A DNA stretch of 64,000 nt from assembly GCA_002077065.1 (NCBI GenBank), contig NAJO01000002.1, positions 1,240,001 to 1,304,000 of the forward strand, written 5' to 3'. The position numbers and the translations under genes are program-made. Origin of the DNA: Cryoendolithus antarcticus (Eukaryota > Ascomycota > Dothideomycetes > Cladosporiales > Cladosporiaceae). Every line of letters begins with the position of its first letter. The stretch's first letter is position 1. Shown piece by piece: positions 11,017 through 21,396 of this stretch. A model generated the notes under the pieces. It saw nothing but the letters and a program-made list of their open reading frames with translations, was not told the DNA's origin and made no database searches.

Positions 11017-12759
11017 TCAAGCGCTCCCATTCTGATGCGCGCCCTCGACAGCATCTTCATCAGCATCCGGCATGAGCACCTCCCGGGCATCTTCGGCTTC
11101 GTCTTCGAGCTTCTCGCGTGATAGCGTGTAGCTCTTCCGCCACACAAATCCAACCAACAAGATACCGACGAACAGAGCAGTCACCAGTAGGATAATGTTG
11201 ACAGGCACTGGATCGTTGCCGAACGTCCGATGCGTCAGCGTGTCCAGCGCAGCTTGCGTAAAGTTGAAGAGCCCTGCCAGGCAGATGACGAGGCCGTAGA
11301 CCTGGCAATGGATCAGTAATGTAGACATTGAATAACAAGAATGGACACTGACCTTGCCAAACGTCGCAAAGCCGAAGACTTTCGCACCGTAGTCGCTCAC
11401 GGCCGTGTAGTAGAGCGGTCGATAGATCACAAAGACACAGACGTTCGCATACGCCGCCCACATCTCTCCGATTACACCGAACGCACCAATCAACGTCGCT
11501 AGTCCGACCAACAATGCAAGCGCGAATGGCGTGCTTGTGTGATCCAGCACGATACCAATGAGTGGCACAGCGATCACACCACCCAACGGCAACGCGACAT
11601 CGAAGAACTCGTTCACCTGCACACCCGCGGAGTGCGAGTGTAGAAGCTCCGTGTACTGTGTCCTGACAGTGGCAACGAAGTAGTTGATCCGCAGCATTTG
11701 GACGACCGTGAAGAGCGTGATGAGCACGAACCAGAGTGAGAGGACCTGTTGGAGCGCAGTCTTGCCATGCATGGCGCCGTAGACGCCGGACTGATTGGCA
11801 CGTTTCTCTTCCACGGCGACGCGTTTGTCTGCTTTCTTTGGTCCGAGCAATGCTGTGATTTCACTTGTGACGCTTTCGCGATCGCGACGTCGACCGGGAG
11901 TGCGATGGTCGCCATTGGTCGTAGTCGACGGTGGCTCTTCTTCGACTTGGGCAACGAGCTCACCGATGGTCTTGTAAGATTGAGCAGGCATCAAGAAAAT
12001 CTGGGCGAGGAGAATAAAGACCGGGACAACAAGATAGCAGAGGAAAAACTTCTTGGGGGTGAAAGAACCATCTGTTCCTTGATATAGCAATCGATAGCCC
12101 AGGAAGATCGCGCTGCTTGTATCGAAAGCTCCAGTCAGTAGTGCCAGTATCGAGCCAGAGTACTTCGGAAAAGTATTGCTAAGCTGGAAGCTCGAGATGA
12201 ACACAAACGGTCCGCCGAGAGCGAGAAAGAAGTAGCCGGGTATGTAGCCATCGAAGGGAACCTCTGCAGCAAAGGCCATGAAGAGCGAGCCCAGCGTCAA
12301 GAACGCCACACCAACCAGACTCGCGATTCTCGGTCCATAGCGATCTAGCACCGTCCCAACAGGCAGAGCGCAGACATTCGTGCTTACAGCCGCTACAGTG
12401 AACATCAAGTTCAGCCGCAGCTCCTGCTCATAGCACACCCATACTCCATCGCGCAGCTCCTGCTTCGTGCACGTCTCGCGGTAGACGCCTTCCTGTACTA
12501 GCACAGGCTTGATAGCGGCATAGCCGAAGACTGGGCCGGCAGCGAGGAGACAGTAGATTGCTGCAATAGCTACTTGAGCAATGCATTTCGATTTGCTGGT
12601 TTCGACTACTCCGATGGGCGCTTCCTCGTGAGCTACGGGCGGGTCCCATTGAGCTACCGGGTTGAATGATAGTCGTCTTCGTTCCGAGCCAGCAGGTGAC
12701 TGGCCTCGCCATGGGTCGAAGCCTCCCGTCGATGACCGGCGTTGATCGTTGAGTGCCAT
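11017..12759 (-). CDS. FMP42-type major facilitator superfamily transporter
   Basis: Exons 11353-12759 and 11017-11301 are separated by a 51-nt intron (11302-11352, GTCAGT...TTGCCAG). The spliced protein is about 563 residues from ATG 12759 (MALNDQRRSS); an upstream in-frame ATG at 12840 is less likely. There is a long hydrophilic N-terminus, then about 12 membrane helices. The MFS loop is GTVLDRYGPRIASL, and the helix 5 region FVFISSFQLSNTFPKYSG with LLTGAFDTSSAIFLGYRLLYQ matches the SLC43/FMP42 branch. A central charged loop (about residues 270-330) separates the two bundles. The substrate is unknown; SLC43 relatives carry amino acids. Yeast FMP42 was seen with mitochondria, but the location here is inference. 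Confidence 0.82.
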   Translation of the reverse strand: MALNDQRRSSTGGFDPWRGQSPAGSERRRLSFNPVAQWDPPVAHEEAPIGVVETSKSKCIAQVAIAAIYCLLAAGPVFGYAAIKPVLVQEGVYRETCTKQELRDGVWVCYEQELRLNLMFTVAAVSTNVCALPVGTVLDRYGPRIASLVGVAFLTLGSLFMAFAAEVPFDGYIPGYFFLALGGPFVFISSFQLSNTFPKYSGSILALLTGAFDTSSAIFLGYRLLYQGTDGSFTPKKFFLCYLVVPVFILLAQIFLMPAQSYKTIGELVAQVEEEPPSTTTNGDHRTPGRRRDRESVTSEITALLGPKKADKRVAVEEKRANQSGVYGAMHGKTALQQVLSLWFVLITLFTVVQMLRINYFVATVRTQYTELLHSHSAGVQVNEFFDVALPLGGVIAVPLIGIVLDHTSTPFALALLVGLATLIGAFGVIGEMWAAYANVCVFVIYRPLYYTAVSDYGAKVFGFATFGKVSVHSCYSMSTLLIHCQVYGLVICLAGLFNFTQAALDTLTHRTFGNDPVPVNIILLVTALFVGILLVGFVWRKSYTLSREKLEDEAEDAREVLMPDADEDAVEGAHQNGSA

Positions 12760-13370
12760 TGTCGTGATCTGCTTTGTGCAGATAGCTACGAACGAGCTCG
12801 ATATGTGCAAATTCAACCCCGCAAAACAGCAGTACGGCACGAGACCTCGAGATACAGCGTGCTAGTAGTTTTCCTTGAGCTTTGCGGGTAAATAAGACGT
12901 CCAACGAATGGGCAAGGAAAGGGACCTGAAAGAAAAGAGTCCCGTGGACGCGAAGACTGCAGGAAAACTGTAGATAAGGGTATATTGAATTAGATAAGCG
13001 CCGAGCTCACCGAACAGATGATGGGGTCTCTCTCGGCTATTGTATCGGTCACCATAGCATTGGGCCTGCGTATTGCTGAGATCAGTGGCATCCAGCGTAT
13101 CACGTGTACGCGTCGGGAGATTAGGTAGTGCAGAGTTTTCTGCTCATGGCAATGTTAGACAGATGAGAGCAGCAGCGCAGCTCGCCGGTAAAATGAAGCT
13201 ACCGTATGGGGTTATCTCGGCGCGTTCTTGCGCCTGCTGACTTAGCAGAGCCTTGGCACAGTATGCTCCATGAACTGCCTCAGGTTCCTGACACCTGACC
13301 TGCTCGCCATGCTTCGACTTGATTTTTTGGCGAGTCCGCTCGACGCAACCATGCTATGCACACTACCATC
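12760..13370. other. Intergenic region upstream of the MFS gene
   Basis: About 0.6 kb between the MFS start and the stop of the phenylalanyl-tRNA synthetase gene (both genes on the minus strand). No coding frame is supported. Confidence 0.4.
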
Positions 13371-15093
13371 TCAATCTTTGTCCAGCCTCACCGCCGCATT
13401 GCTCTCAATGAAGCCCAGATCCACCTTGTGCCCTAGTAGCTCTCGGATGTTACTCACCCCATACTTAATCATCGTCGGCCTCTCCAGACTCAACCCAAAC
13501 CCATAGACCCTCAAATCCTCCGGCAGACCCATAGGTAATAGCATCTCCGGCCGGAACATCCCACTGTTCCCAATCTCCACCCACTTGTCCAGCCCCGCAT
13601 GAAAGCCGAAAACCTCCATACTCGGCTCGGTGTAAGGGTTATAAGCCGGCTTAAAACGCAAGTTCGTGATTCCCAATTTCTTGAAGAAAGAAGCCAAGAA
13701 GTCCATCAGTCCGCCGAGCGTGAGGCCGTAGTCGGCTATCACGCCTTCGATCTGGTGGAATTCGGCGAGATGTGTGGCGTCGACTGTCTCGTTGCGGAAG
13801 ACGCGATCGATGCTGAAGTAGCGCGCGGGGCGAGGATTGGCGGCGAGGCGGTGCAGGCAGTACGTTGAGACGGCTGTGGTGTGCGTGCGGAGGACGAGGC
13901 GAGTGGTTTCGGCTTCGTTGTAAGGGTACCGGTAGCCTATGGAGCCGAAAGCACCGGTCTCGTGCACGGCGCAGACGTCGGACGCGTATTTGGCGTAGTC
14001 CAATTTGGAGGATTTGGAGGTGGACGTGGAGAAGGTGGCACTGTCTGCTTCCATTTCGTCGAGGGCAGCGTCGGCTATTGGGTCTGGACCCGGGGGGCCG
14101 GAGGATGGTGGGTCGGAGACGTAGAAGGTGTCTTGGAGGTCGCGGGCGGGGTGTTGTTGGGGTACGAAGAGGGCGTCGAAGTTCCAGAAGCCGGAGTCGA
14201 CGAATCTGGGTGTTGTCAGTATTCTGCTACCGAGCACGTGGGATCATGGCATTCATACCTTGCTGTCGGCATCTCAATGAAGTCCCAATTGAAGAAGATC
14301 TTCCTGAACTCCTCGCGCACCTTGTTGAGCGGATGCAGAGCACCAGAGTTCTGATTTGCACCCAGTGCCTTGAAGTTGTACGGCTTGAAGTTCGCAGTCT
14401 GCCAGCTCCCGTCCTCAAGCATCTCTGCGGTGAGATCTGTGACCTCGACGGGTATCTCCTTCGCCCATCGTGGCCCTTTTCGTACTTTGTACGCGATCTG
14501 CTTCTGAGTTGCGACAAGCTTTCGCTTTTGGTAGTCTTTCAACTGCTTTGGATCCGGGAACGCGGCATTGGTCGCCACATGCTCCAATAGCTCTCTCGTA
14601 ACGTCCTGCACGGAGTCCGCGATTGGTACGAGTGAGTCGCCGTCCTTCTTGATCCACTTCAGCTTGAAGGCATTGCCTTGTCCAACCTTGGCTGACTCGG
14701 CGGCGACTTTTTGCTACCGGAGCTGTAAGTCAGCTTAGCTCAGGACTTTCCGATGAAGCGACCGTTCACGTAACGTACAGGCAGTTCCTTAATCGACAAC
14801 TTCCCACTCTCCTTGACAGCTTTCCACACCTTGTACTCATGACTCCCCTCATCTGCAATTTGCTGACCTTCTGCAGTGAGGACAACGATTTCGCGATCTT
14901 GCGTGTCATACTCGACCATCGACCGACTTGCTAACCGGTCCAATGCAGCTTTTATCTCTGCTTGCGGTACATCTGGGAATTGTGACTGTGTTTGGAACGG
15001 CTCGGTTGATTCCAGGGCCTCGAGTATGTCCAGCGTGAGATCTCTATTGCCATTGTGCAGTGGCACGGGCACTGGCCCACGTTGTCCAGGCAT
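13371..15093 (-). CDS. FRS2: Cytosolic phenylalanyl-tRNA synthetase, alpha (catalytic) subunit
   Basis: Three exons (14779-15093, 14259-14713, 13371-14205) give about 534 residues, close to yeast FRS2. The enzyme charges tRNA-Phe as an alpha2/beta2 tetramer. N-terminal winged-helix modules start [12 protein letters not shown]. The class II core shows motif 1 around [19 protein letters not shown], motif 2 as [25 protein letters not shown], and motif 3 in [15 protein letters not shown]; ends [15 protein letters not shown]. Introns begin GTACGT and GTATGA. Intron 1 uses a CCGGTAG acceptor, because the nearer TTACAG would leave an in-frame TAG. A low-complexity Pro/Ser/Asp insert lies near residues 285-310. 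It shares a 366-bp divergent promoter with the phosphatase gene. Confidence 0.95.
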
Positions 15094-15459
15094 CTTGTAT
15101 GCGCTGGAGGATTGTGGTAGACAGCAGGCAAATCCTCTTAGCTGTCACTCTCGAAACGCATATGACTCGCAGCGACTTTCTCCAGATTTCAATGTGACGC
15201 AGAGCCTCATCAGCACATCGACAGCGACTAGCCTCGGCTGATCCCTGCCAATCACGTTCCTTCCTGGCGGCGACTGCGCGATCACATGCAAGACACTGGG
15301 CCCAAACCATCTGACCTAGACTGAGCATCTTTCCTATACACTACTTTACAGCACCAGTGACTACGCCTCCAGGCCTACCACCCAGCTCTTCAGATCGCAA
15401 CACCTGGACTTCCTACAGTATACTCACATACAACCACATCTGGCCGAGACCAACGAGCA
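15094..15459. promoter_or_regulatory. Divergent promoter region FRS2 / alkaline phosphatase
   Basis: A 366-bp head-to-head gap between two ATGs on opposite strands, so it must contain both promoters. No element is assigned. Confidence 0.5.
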
Positions 15460-17238
15460 ATGCCTGGCGGAGAGGAGCCACTGTTGCGCCCTGGCTCCCC
15501 GACTTCCAACGACAGCGCGATAGCGGAGGAGGATGCTCTCCTCACGGGAGAGCGGACGGGAAAGCAAGACATCACATCCATCACTCGCAGCAAATGGCGG
15601 GAGATAGGCCTCTTCGTCTGGGCCCTACTGGCTACGGCTGCTGTCGTGATCCTGGCCGTCGTATATCAACACTCGCAGACCACGGGCAAGTCGGCAGAAT
15701 CCGATAGCATACCGACTGGCAAGCGGAACCTCATCTTCATGGTCAGCGACGGCATGGGACCGACATCGCTGGCCCTCACGCGAGGGTACAGGCAGTTCAC
15801 CGACAAGCTGCCTTGGGATGATACTCTGATCATCGACGAGCATATGATTGGCCAGAGTCGAACGCGAAGCTCTAGCTCGTTGGTCACGGACAGCGCTGCA
15901 GGTGCGACGGCGTTCAGCTGTGGAGAGAAGAGCTACAATGGTGCCATCTCCGTGCTGCCAGATCACACCCCTTGCGGCAGTGTCATGGAGGCTGCCAAGC
16001 GGCTCGGCTACATGACGGGTCTAGTCGTGACTACGCGAATCACTGATGCCACGCCTGCTGTATTTGCCAGCCATGTCCGTAGAAGGGAGATGGAGGATGA
16101 TGTCGCTTTGCAGATGGTCGGCGAGACGCACCCTCTCGGCAGGATGGTTGATTTGATGTTCGGCGGCGGCCGGTGCCACTTTCTCCCCAAGTCGAATGAG
16201 CACAGCTGTCGCAATGATACCACTGACGTGGTCAGCGTCGCGAAAGATGCTGGGTGGAGCTATATCTCTTCTCGTTCCGAATTTGACAGCCTCGGCTCAG
16301 CGCCGTCGCTCCCACTGCTCGGCCTCTTTGCCGACCAGGATATTCCCTACGAGATCGACCGCCGCTTCCAGGACTCTACCTACCCACCTTTGAAGTCCAC
16401 GGCCCTAAAAGCCCTCGAAGCTCTCAGTGCCGCGACCAAAGACACCGAGCAAGGCTTCTTCATCATGATCGAGGGCTCCCGCATCGACCATGCCGGCCAC
16501 GCGAACGATCCTGCAGCCCAGGTTCACGAAGTGCTTGCTTACGACGAGACCATCGCCACAGTCCTAGACTTCATCGAACGCACCGAGACACCAACACTAA
16601 TGGTCTCAACCTCTGACCACGAGACCGGCGGCCTGTCAACAGCCCGCCAGCTGCACCCAACGTACCCACACTACCTCTGGTACCCCAGCGTGCTAGCAAA
16701 CGCCTTTCACTCTTCTGTCTGGACAGCACATCAATACCACCTCTACCTCGACGCCCTCTCCCACAACATCTCCGCCTCTACCGACGAAACAACACTCAAG
16801 AATGAGAAGCTCACCTTCCTCACCACCCTCGCCTCTTCAAACCTCGGCATCCACGACGCTACCTCCGATGAGCTGTCAACCCTCGTCTCCGCCCCCGCAA
16901 TAGCAGCCTACAGCTTTGCGGACATGGTCTCCCGGCGCGCCCAAACAGGCTGGTCAACGCACGGCCACTCGGGCGCAGACGTGAACATCTTCGCCTCGAA
17001 CCGCGATTGGGCTAAGGATTTGGCTGGTAATCACGAGAACACCGAGATTGGCGAATTCCTGCGACGGTACTTAGGTGCTGAGGAGGAGGTGGAGAAAATC
17101 ACCGCGGAGCTGAGGGAGAAGATGGGCGTTACGCATCTGGGTGAGATTCCCCAGGAGGGCGAACGACTAGACGGACAGGACCATCTAGACCATTACCACG
17201 GCGATCACAGGAAGCGGTGTACCGGCTGCGGAGCCTAG
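15460..17238 (+). CDS. Vacuolar-type alkaline phosphatase (PHO8-like), type II membrane protein
   Basis: An intronless 592-codon gene, similar in length to yeast PHO8 (566). It should hydrolyse phosphomonoesters in the vacuole. A cytosolic tail is followed by one membrane anchor (IGLFVWALLATAAVVILAVVY, near residues 48-68). The catalytic domain shows NLIFMVSDGMGP (metal-binding Asp), VTDSAAGATAFSCG with the nucleophile Ser, RITDATPAVFASH, EGSRIDHAGHAND with metal-binding Asp/His, STSDHETGGLS and a late WSTHGHSGADVNIFAS. All metal ligands expected for the family seem present. The C-terminal HYHGDHRKRCTGCGA is His/Cys-rich. The same frame continues for 93 codons after the TAG; see the separate entry. 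Confidence 0.93.
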   Translation: MPGGEEPLLRPGSPTSNDSAIAEEDALLTGERTGKQDITSITRSKWREIGLFVWALLATAAVVILAVVYQHSQTTGKSAESDSIPTGKRNLIFMVSDGMGPTSLALTRGYRQFTDKLPWDDTLIIDEHMIGQSRTRSSSSLVTDSAAGATAFSCGEKSYNGAISVLPDHTPCGSVMEAAKRLGYMTGLVVTTRITDATPAVFASHVRRREMEDDVALQMVGETHPLGRMVDLMFGGGRCHFLPKSNEHSCRNDTTDVVSVAKDAGWSYISSRSEFDSLGSAPSLPLLGLFADQDIPYEIDRRFQDSTYPPLKSTALKALEALSAATKDTEQGFFIMIEGSRIDHAGHANDPAAQVHEVLAYDETIATVLDFIERTETPTLMVSTSDHETGGLSTARQLHPTYPHYLWYPSVLANAFHSSVWTAHQYHLYLDALSHNISASTDETTLKNEKLTFLTTLASSNLGIHDATSDELSTLVSAPAIAAYSFADMVSRRAQTGWSTHGHSGADVNIFASNRDWAKDLAGNHENTEIGEFLRRYLGAEEEVEKITAELREKMGVTHLGEIPQEGERLDGQDHLDHYHGDHRKRCTGCGA

Positions 17239-17520
17239 GGTGCTGCGCATCATCCCGTCAACGCGAAGGCGAATGTGGCGGGGTTTCATGATCAGACGCT
17301 GGCCCATGTCAAGCAGCAACAGCGCAAGACGCATGAAGATGTTGCGACGTCACCAGCGTTCGATCTGGCTTATGTGGAAAGAGTGAAGCACGAGGTGGAG
17401 CATATGTGCGTTGCGTGCGAGGCCTGGGGGACTGGTGTGAAGTTAGCGAAGTATCTGCATTTTCGGGCATGGGTGGCGGGGACTGGGATCGCAAGGTTTG
17501 TGGCGTTGTTCGTGAGATAG
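17239..17520 (+). other. In-frame open extension after the phosphatase stop codon
   Basis: Directly after the TAG at 17236-17238 the same frame stays open for 93 codons and ends at TAG 17518. Codons are mostly G/C-ending, like the gene itself, and the product would contain FHDQTLAHVKQQQRKTHED and VKHEVEHMCVACEAW. This looks like a former or conditional C-terminal part of the phosphatase, or chance. The stop context is TAG G, not the TGA CTA known to favour readthrough in fungi. No GT-AG intron of normal size removes the stop. Confidence 0.3.
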
Positions 17521-18285
17521 GTGTCGCATTGCATGGGTGTAGGATCAGAGTGGACTCGAAGGACCTAGGAGGTATGAGTGGATGTGAGGGACCAGGGGAG
17601 GTTTCCAGGAGGCGTTATCGTTACTACATATACCCTATGACTTGAGACTGTACGCATGATACCTGATTTGATCCGCTCGATTTCGTCGTCATCCTCGCGT
17701 GGAAGAGCACACAGGTACCTCCGCTCTTTCCAAAGCTGAACAATCCTCGTGCAATCATCGACCGCGCCACGTTTCCGCGTCTCTTGTCGAAGCGCCGTAG
17801 AGAGCAAAAGGGACGCCAAGGGAGACTGTCCTCGACTCATCGACAGGACCTCTAACGGGCGTTGATACGACAGGAACTGGCTCCGAAGCGCAGTCTACAG
17901 TAGCATAAGAGACCTCGAGACGTTTGGAAAATTAGAGGTAGAGTCAAGGCATATGTCACATGATCTCATTCTCTTCTAGCGCCAGTGCACAGTGAATGTG
18001 CCGCTTTCCTCTACGCAGCCACACCAGTACTCCGCAGTGATAGCCACCCGCCCAAATCCATCCATTGCAGACTTTCTGCAGCTGACCGGAACAGCTGTTC
18101 GCCAAAACGCATTGAATGCCGCCTGCGTAGTCGATACAGCTCCTGAAAGAGCCAAAGTATACCTCCCGGCCGTGATCTCCCGTGGCCGCTTTTGCCCCAT
18201 AGCCCCTTTCTATCCATACTTTTGCAGTAAAGAATGCAGACAGCCTGTCCCATGACTTCATGTCGAGTCCCGTTTTGGGTCTGCA
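17521..18285. other. Convergent intergenic region
   Basis: About 0.76 kb between the phosphatase end and the ABC transporter stop. Near 17956-18286 three minus frames and one plus frame overlap (100 codons or fewer each). One has six cysteines, but none has a signal peptide or domain, so no gene is called. Confidence 0.4.
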
Positions 18286-21200
18286 TTAGTCCCTATGCTC
18301 CTGCACAGGCGAAGGCGACCTAACAGCGCCACTGCGCAGCGACTCCCTCTGCGCGATCGATGCGTTCTCGCTCACATTCCCACTTGCGGCCTCGGCCGTA
18401 CGACTTCCCATCGAAGCCGCAATCAGCGTTCCAGTGCTACCGCGAGGCGACATGCTCAAGCTCCCCAACCTCGCAGCATTCGTATCGCCATTCTGCTGTG
18501 GCTGCTCCCCACCAACAAGCGCACCCGAAGCGAACACCGCCCGCTCATCTTCATCGCTGCTCCCCGGCGAGTCCTCCACTCCAGCAGCATCAACGCCACT
18601 AGCGCGTATAGCAGACGAACTCATACTCTCCCTCCTCAAGCGATCAGCTTTGTCTCTGAGGATCTTAGCCTCTTCAGCCGCCCGCTGCGCTCGAACCTGC
18701 TTCTTCCACATCCCAGCGTACTTGCCCCTAGCAGACAGTAGCTCCTGGTGTGTGCCCTTCTCGGCGACTTTGCCCTCATGTAGGACGAGGATCTGGTCGC
18801 ACATAGTGATTGTGCTAAGGCGGTGGGCGATGACGAGCATGGTCCTGCCGCGCGCGAGGGTCTGAAGAGCTTCTTGGATGTGCTCTTCGGTCTCGGTGTC
18901 GAGTGCTGCGGTTGCTTCGTCGAGGAGGATGATGCGGGGGTCTTTGATGATTGTGCGTGCAATGGCGACACGCTGTTTCTCGCCGCCAGAGAGACGTAGG
19001 CCGCGTTCGCCGACTTTGGTCTCGTAACCATCGGGGAAGGAGAGGATCTTCTCGTGAATGCTGGCTGCGCGGCACGCAGCGTAGATCTCCTCGTCTGTGG
19101 CCGACTGGCGGGCGTACTTGAGGTTGTACATCAGACTCTCGTTGAAGAGGACTGTGTCTTGCGGAACAACGCCGATGTGGCGACGCAGACTGTCAATCGT
19201 GACATTCTGCACTTCATGCCCGTCGATCTGCAGAGATCCGGATTGAGGGTTGTAGAAGCGGAACAGCAGTCTGAACACCGTCGACTTCCCACCACCAGAC
19301 TCGCCAACCAACGCTGTGCTAGTCCCAGGCTTGCAGTGGAAGCTCAGGCCCTGTAGCGCTGGCTTGCGAGTATCGTATGTGAAGTGCACATCATTGTAGC
19401 GTAAGTCGCCCTCGCAGGACGGCAGCTCGAAGGCATCGGGCGCATCGACGACCGTCGGCTGCTCTTTGAAAAGCTCCAGCATGCGCTCGGAGTTGATCAT
19501 GTTGTTCTGAATCATCCGGTAGAACGTGCCGAAGAAGTTTAGCGGTCCTTGGAGTTGTGTCATGTAGGTCAGCAGGGTGACGAACTTACCGACCTCCAGC
19601 TGCCCATCTGTCACTTGGTAGGCCGCGATGAAACACGCCACAATCAGGCCCGCCATAAAGACCAGGTTTTGGATCGTGTTCATCAAGGCTAGCGAGAAGG
19701 TGACGAGGTACTCCGCCTTCTGGTATTTCACAACGCCTCTCGGTACCGATTGAACTCGTACTCCTCTGCGTTAAAGTACTTAACAGTCTCGTAGGAAGTC
19801 ATCGAGTCGTTCTTCACAGCGTCCTCCTCTCGACTGGCGTTCGTCGCCTGTCTGCGGATGTCGGCGCGCCAGGCCGCCATGCGGATTGTGATGTAGATGT
19901 ACCAGAAAGTAACGACGGCAATCACAAGCGCGTAGTAGGCGTCGAAGAATATCAGGAAGTACACAATAGCCAAGCCCAGATCGACGAGCATCGGAAGCAC
20001 GTTAAACGTGATGCTCTCCAGAAACGTGTTCAACGACGAACCCTTACCAAGCGCAGAAAGTACTTCTCCAGTCTTCTTGCCCAGATGGAACTCGAGACTC
20101 AGCTGGTGGACGTGTTCGAATGCAGCGACGGAGAGCTCGCGGTACGAGTACTGTTCAATCGGAATCCAAAGCACCTGTCGAGCTGCTCCGAGGAGGCCGT
20201 TGGACCCTTGAAATATGCGGAAGGTAATGTACAGCGAGATTGCCTGCCACGGCATTTGGACTGGGCCATCGCCACCAGCCAGGATCCTAGTGATGTTACC
20301 AGCCTGGATCGGGACCGCAATCTGAATGCCGCGTTGTATGATGACGATCGTGAAGCAGAGCACGAAGTAGACCTGCAACTTGCGGTCCTTGTATGGCCAG
20401 ATGTACGGAATGAACATGCCGTAGGCACGGATGTACTCCCACCAGCTTCGCGAAGGCGTCTCCTTGGGCTTCTCCCATCCCGCGGGCACTTCGTGATGCG
20501 GTCCAGAGGGCTTACCATTTGTGGCACCGTACCCATTCACGCCGCCGTGCTCAGCACTGCCATTGCCCTGGTGTGCACCCGCTAGTAGACCTTGTCGCTC
20601 CTCTTCGTCCGATGCGGCTCTTTTCCGGGTCACCGCTTTCAGGTAGGTGAACAGGACGTAGAAGGCACCGAGGGCGATGAGTAGTATTACACGAACCAAG
20701 TCGAGTGTTACTTCCGTGATCTCCCATTCCGTCATCTCACGTTCCAGCTCGCCGCCGTGAGGGTCGCCGACTTTTGGCTGGCGATGCTCATGTGTGTACA
20801 CGGCGAATGATGCTCCAAGGAGAATCGTCTCCATGACTGTAGCAACACTCCATGTTATGAGATGTGCCGAGGTCGGCGAGGGCTTCGTGTCAATGAGTGT
20901 GATTTGGAGGAGGGCGTAGACCATGAAGGACCCGATTAAGTAGATCTATCGTGTCAGCGTGCGAGTCCGCAGATGGTAGATCAAGTGTACTCACTGTCGG
21001 CGCTTGCCCACACCACCACCTATCCTCTCGACCCACCAAAGCATGTACGATTACCAGTCCGATATTCCCACATAGACTCAAGAGAACCCCAGCTTGAAGT
21101 CCGATGAATAGCAGTTTTCTCGTCTTGCTGAAGTCCGCGGCCTGCGACTTTGTATCTTCCTTCTTGTGCTTCTTTGGAAGCGGCTTGCCTCCTGGGCCCA

Positions 21201-21396
21201 GCTGGTCGGATTGAATCGTGTCATCATTATCATTACGGGCAGTTAGTATGCTCTGGATCGTGAACGCGGCGATGAACAGCACGAGCAGAATTATCGGGTA
21301 CGCAATTTGCAGTTGCGTCAGCAGCCGTTGTGCTCGAGGATCGGCAGACCAGGGGAGTGAAGCTGTCGAGTGGACTGCATCGTGGTCTTCCATCAT
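18286..21396 (-). pseudogene. Hmt1-like vacuolar ABC half-transporter, interrupted by a one-base frameshift
   Basis: Exons 20995-21396 and 18286-20945 (intron donor GTGAGT, acceptor GATAG) encode an ABCB half-transporter of about 1,020 residues. An N-terminal five-helix TMD0 and a charged linker precede a six-helix TMD. The nucleotide-binding domain is intact: Walker A GESGGGKSTVFRLL, signature LSGGEKQRVAIAR, Walker B RIILLDEATAALD and H-loop IAHRLSTI. A Ser/Arg-rich tail of about 140 residues follows. Relatives such as fission yeast Hmt1 move phytochelatins or glutathione conjugates into the vacuole for heavy-metal tolerance. Near 19731-19740 the frame shifts by one base: upstream ends RYREAL then stop, while the next frame gives VVKYQKAEYLVTF. 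No intron explains it, so this is a broken allele or a sequence error. Confidence 0.85.

Noticed and set aside
11964..12087. Plus-strand frames opposite the MFS gene
   Set aside because: They are shadows of a continuous, well-supported transporter reading frame.
17956..18286. Cys-rich 100-residue minus frame (SCIDYAGGIQC...) as a possible small secreted protein
   Set aside because: No signal peptide, and two other minus frames and one plus frame of similar length overlap it; none is favoured by splice or domain evidence.
19728..19745. Programmed ribosomal frameshift as explanation of the ABC transporter break
   Set aside because: There is no slippery heptamer and ABC half-transporters are not known to use frameshifting; a simple indel or base error is more likely.
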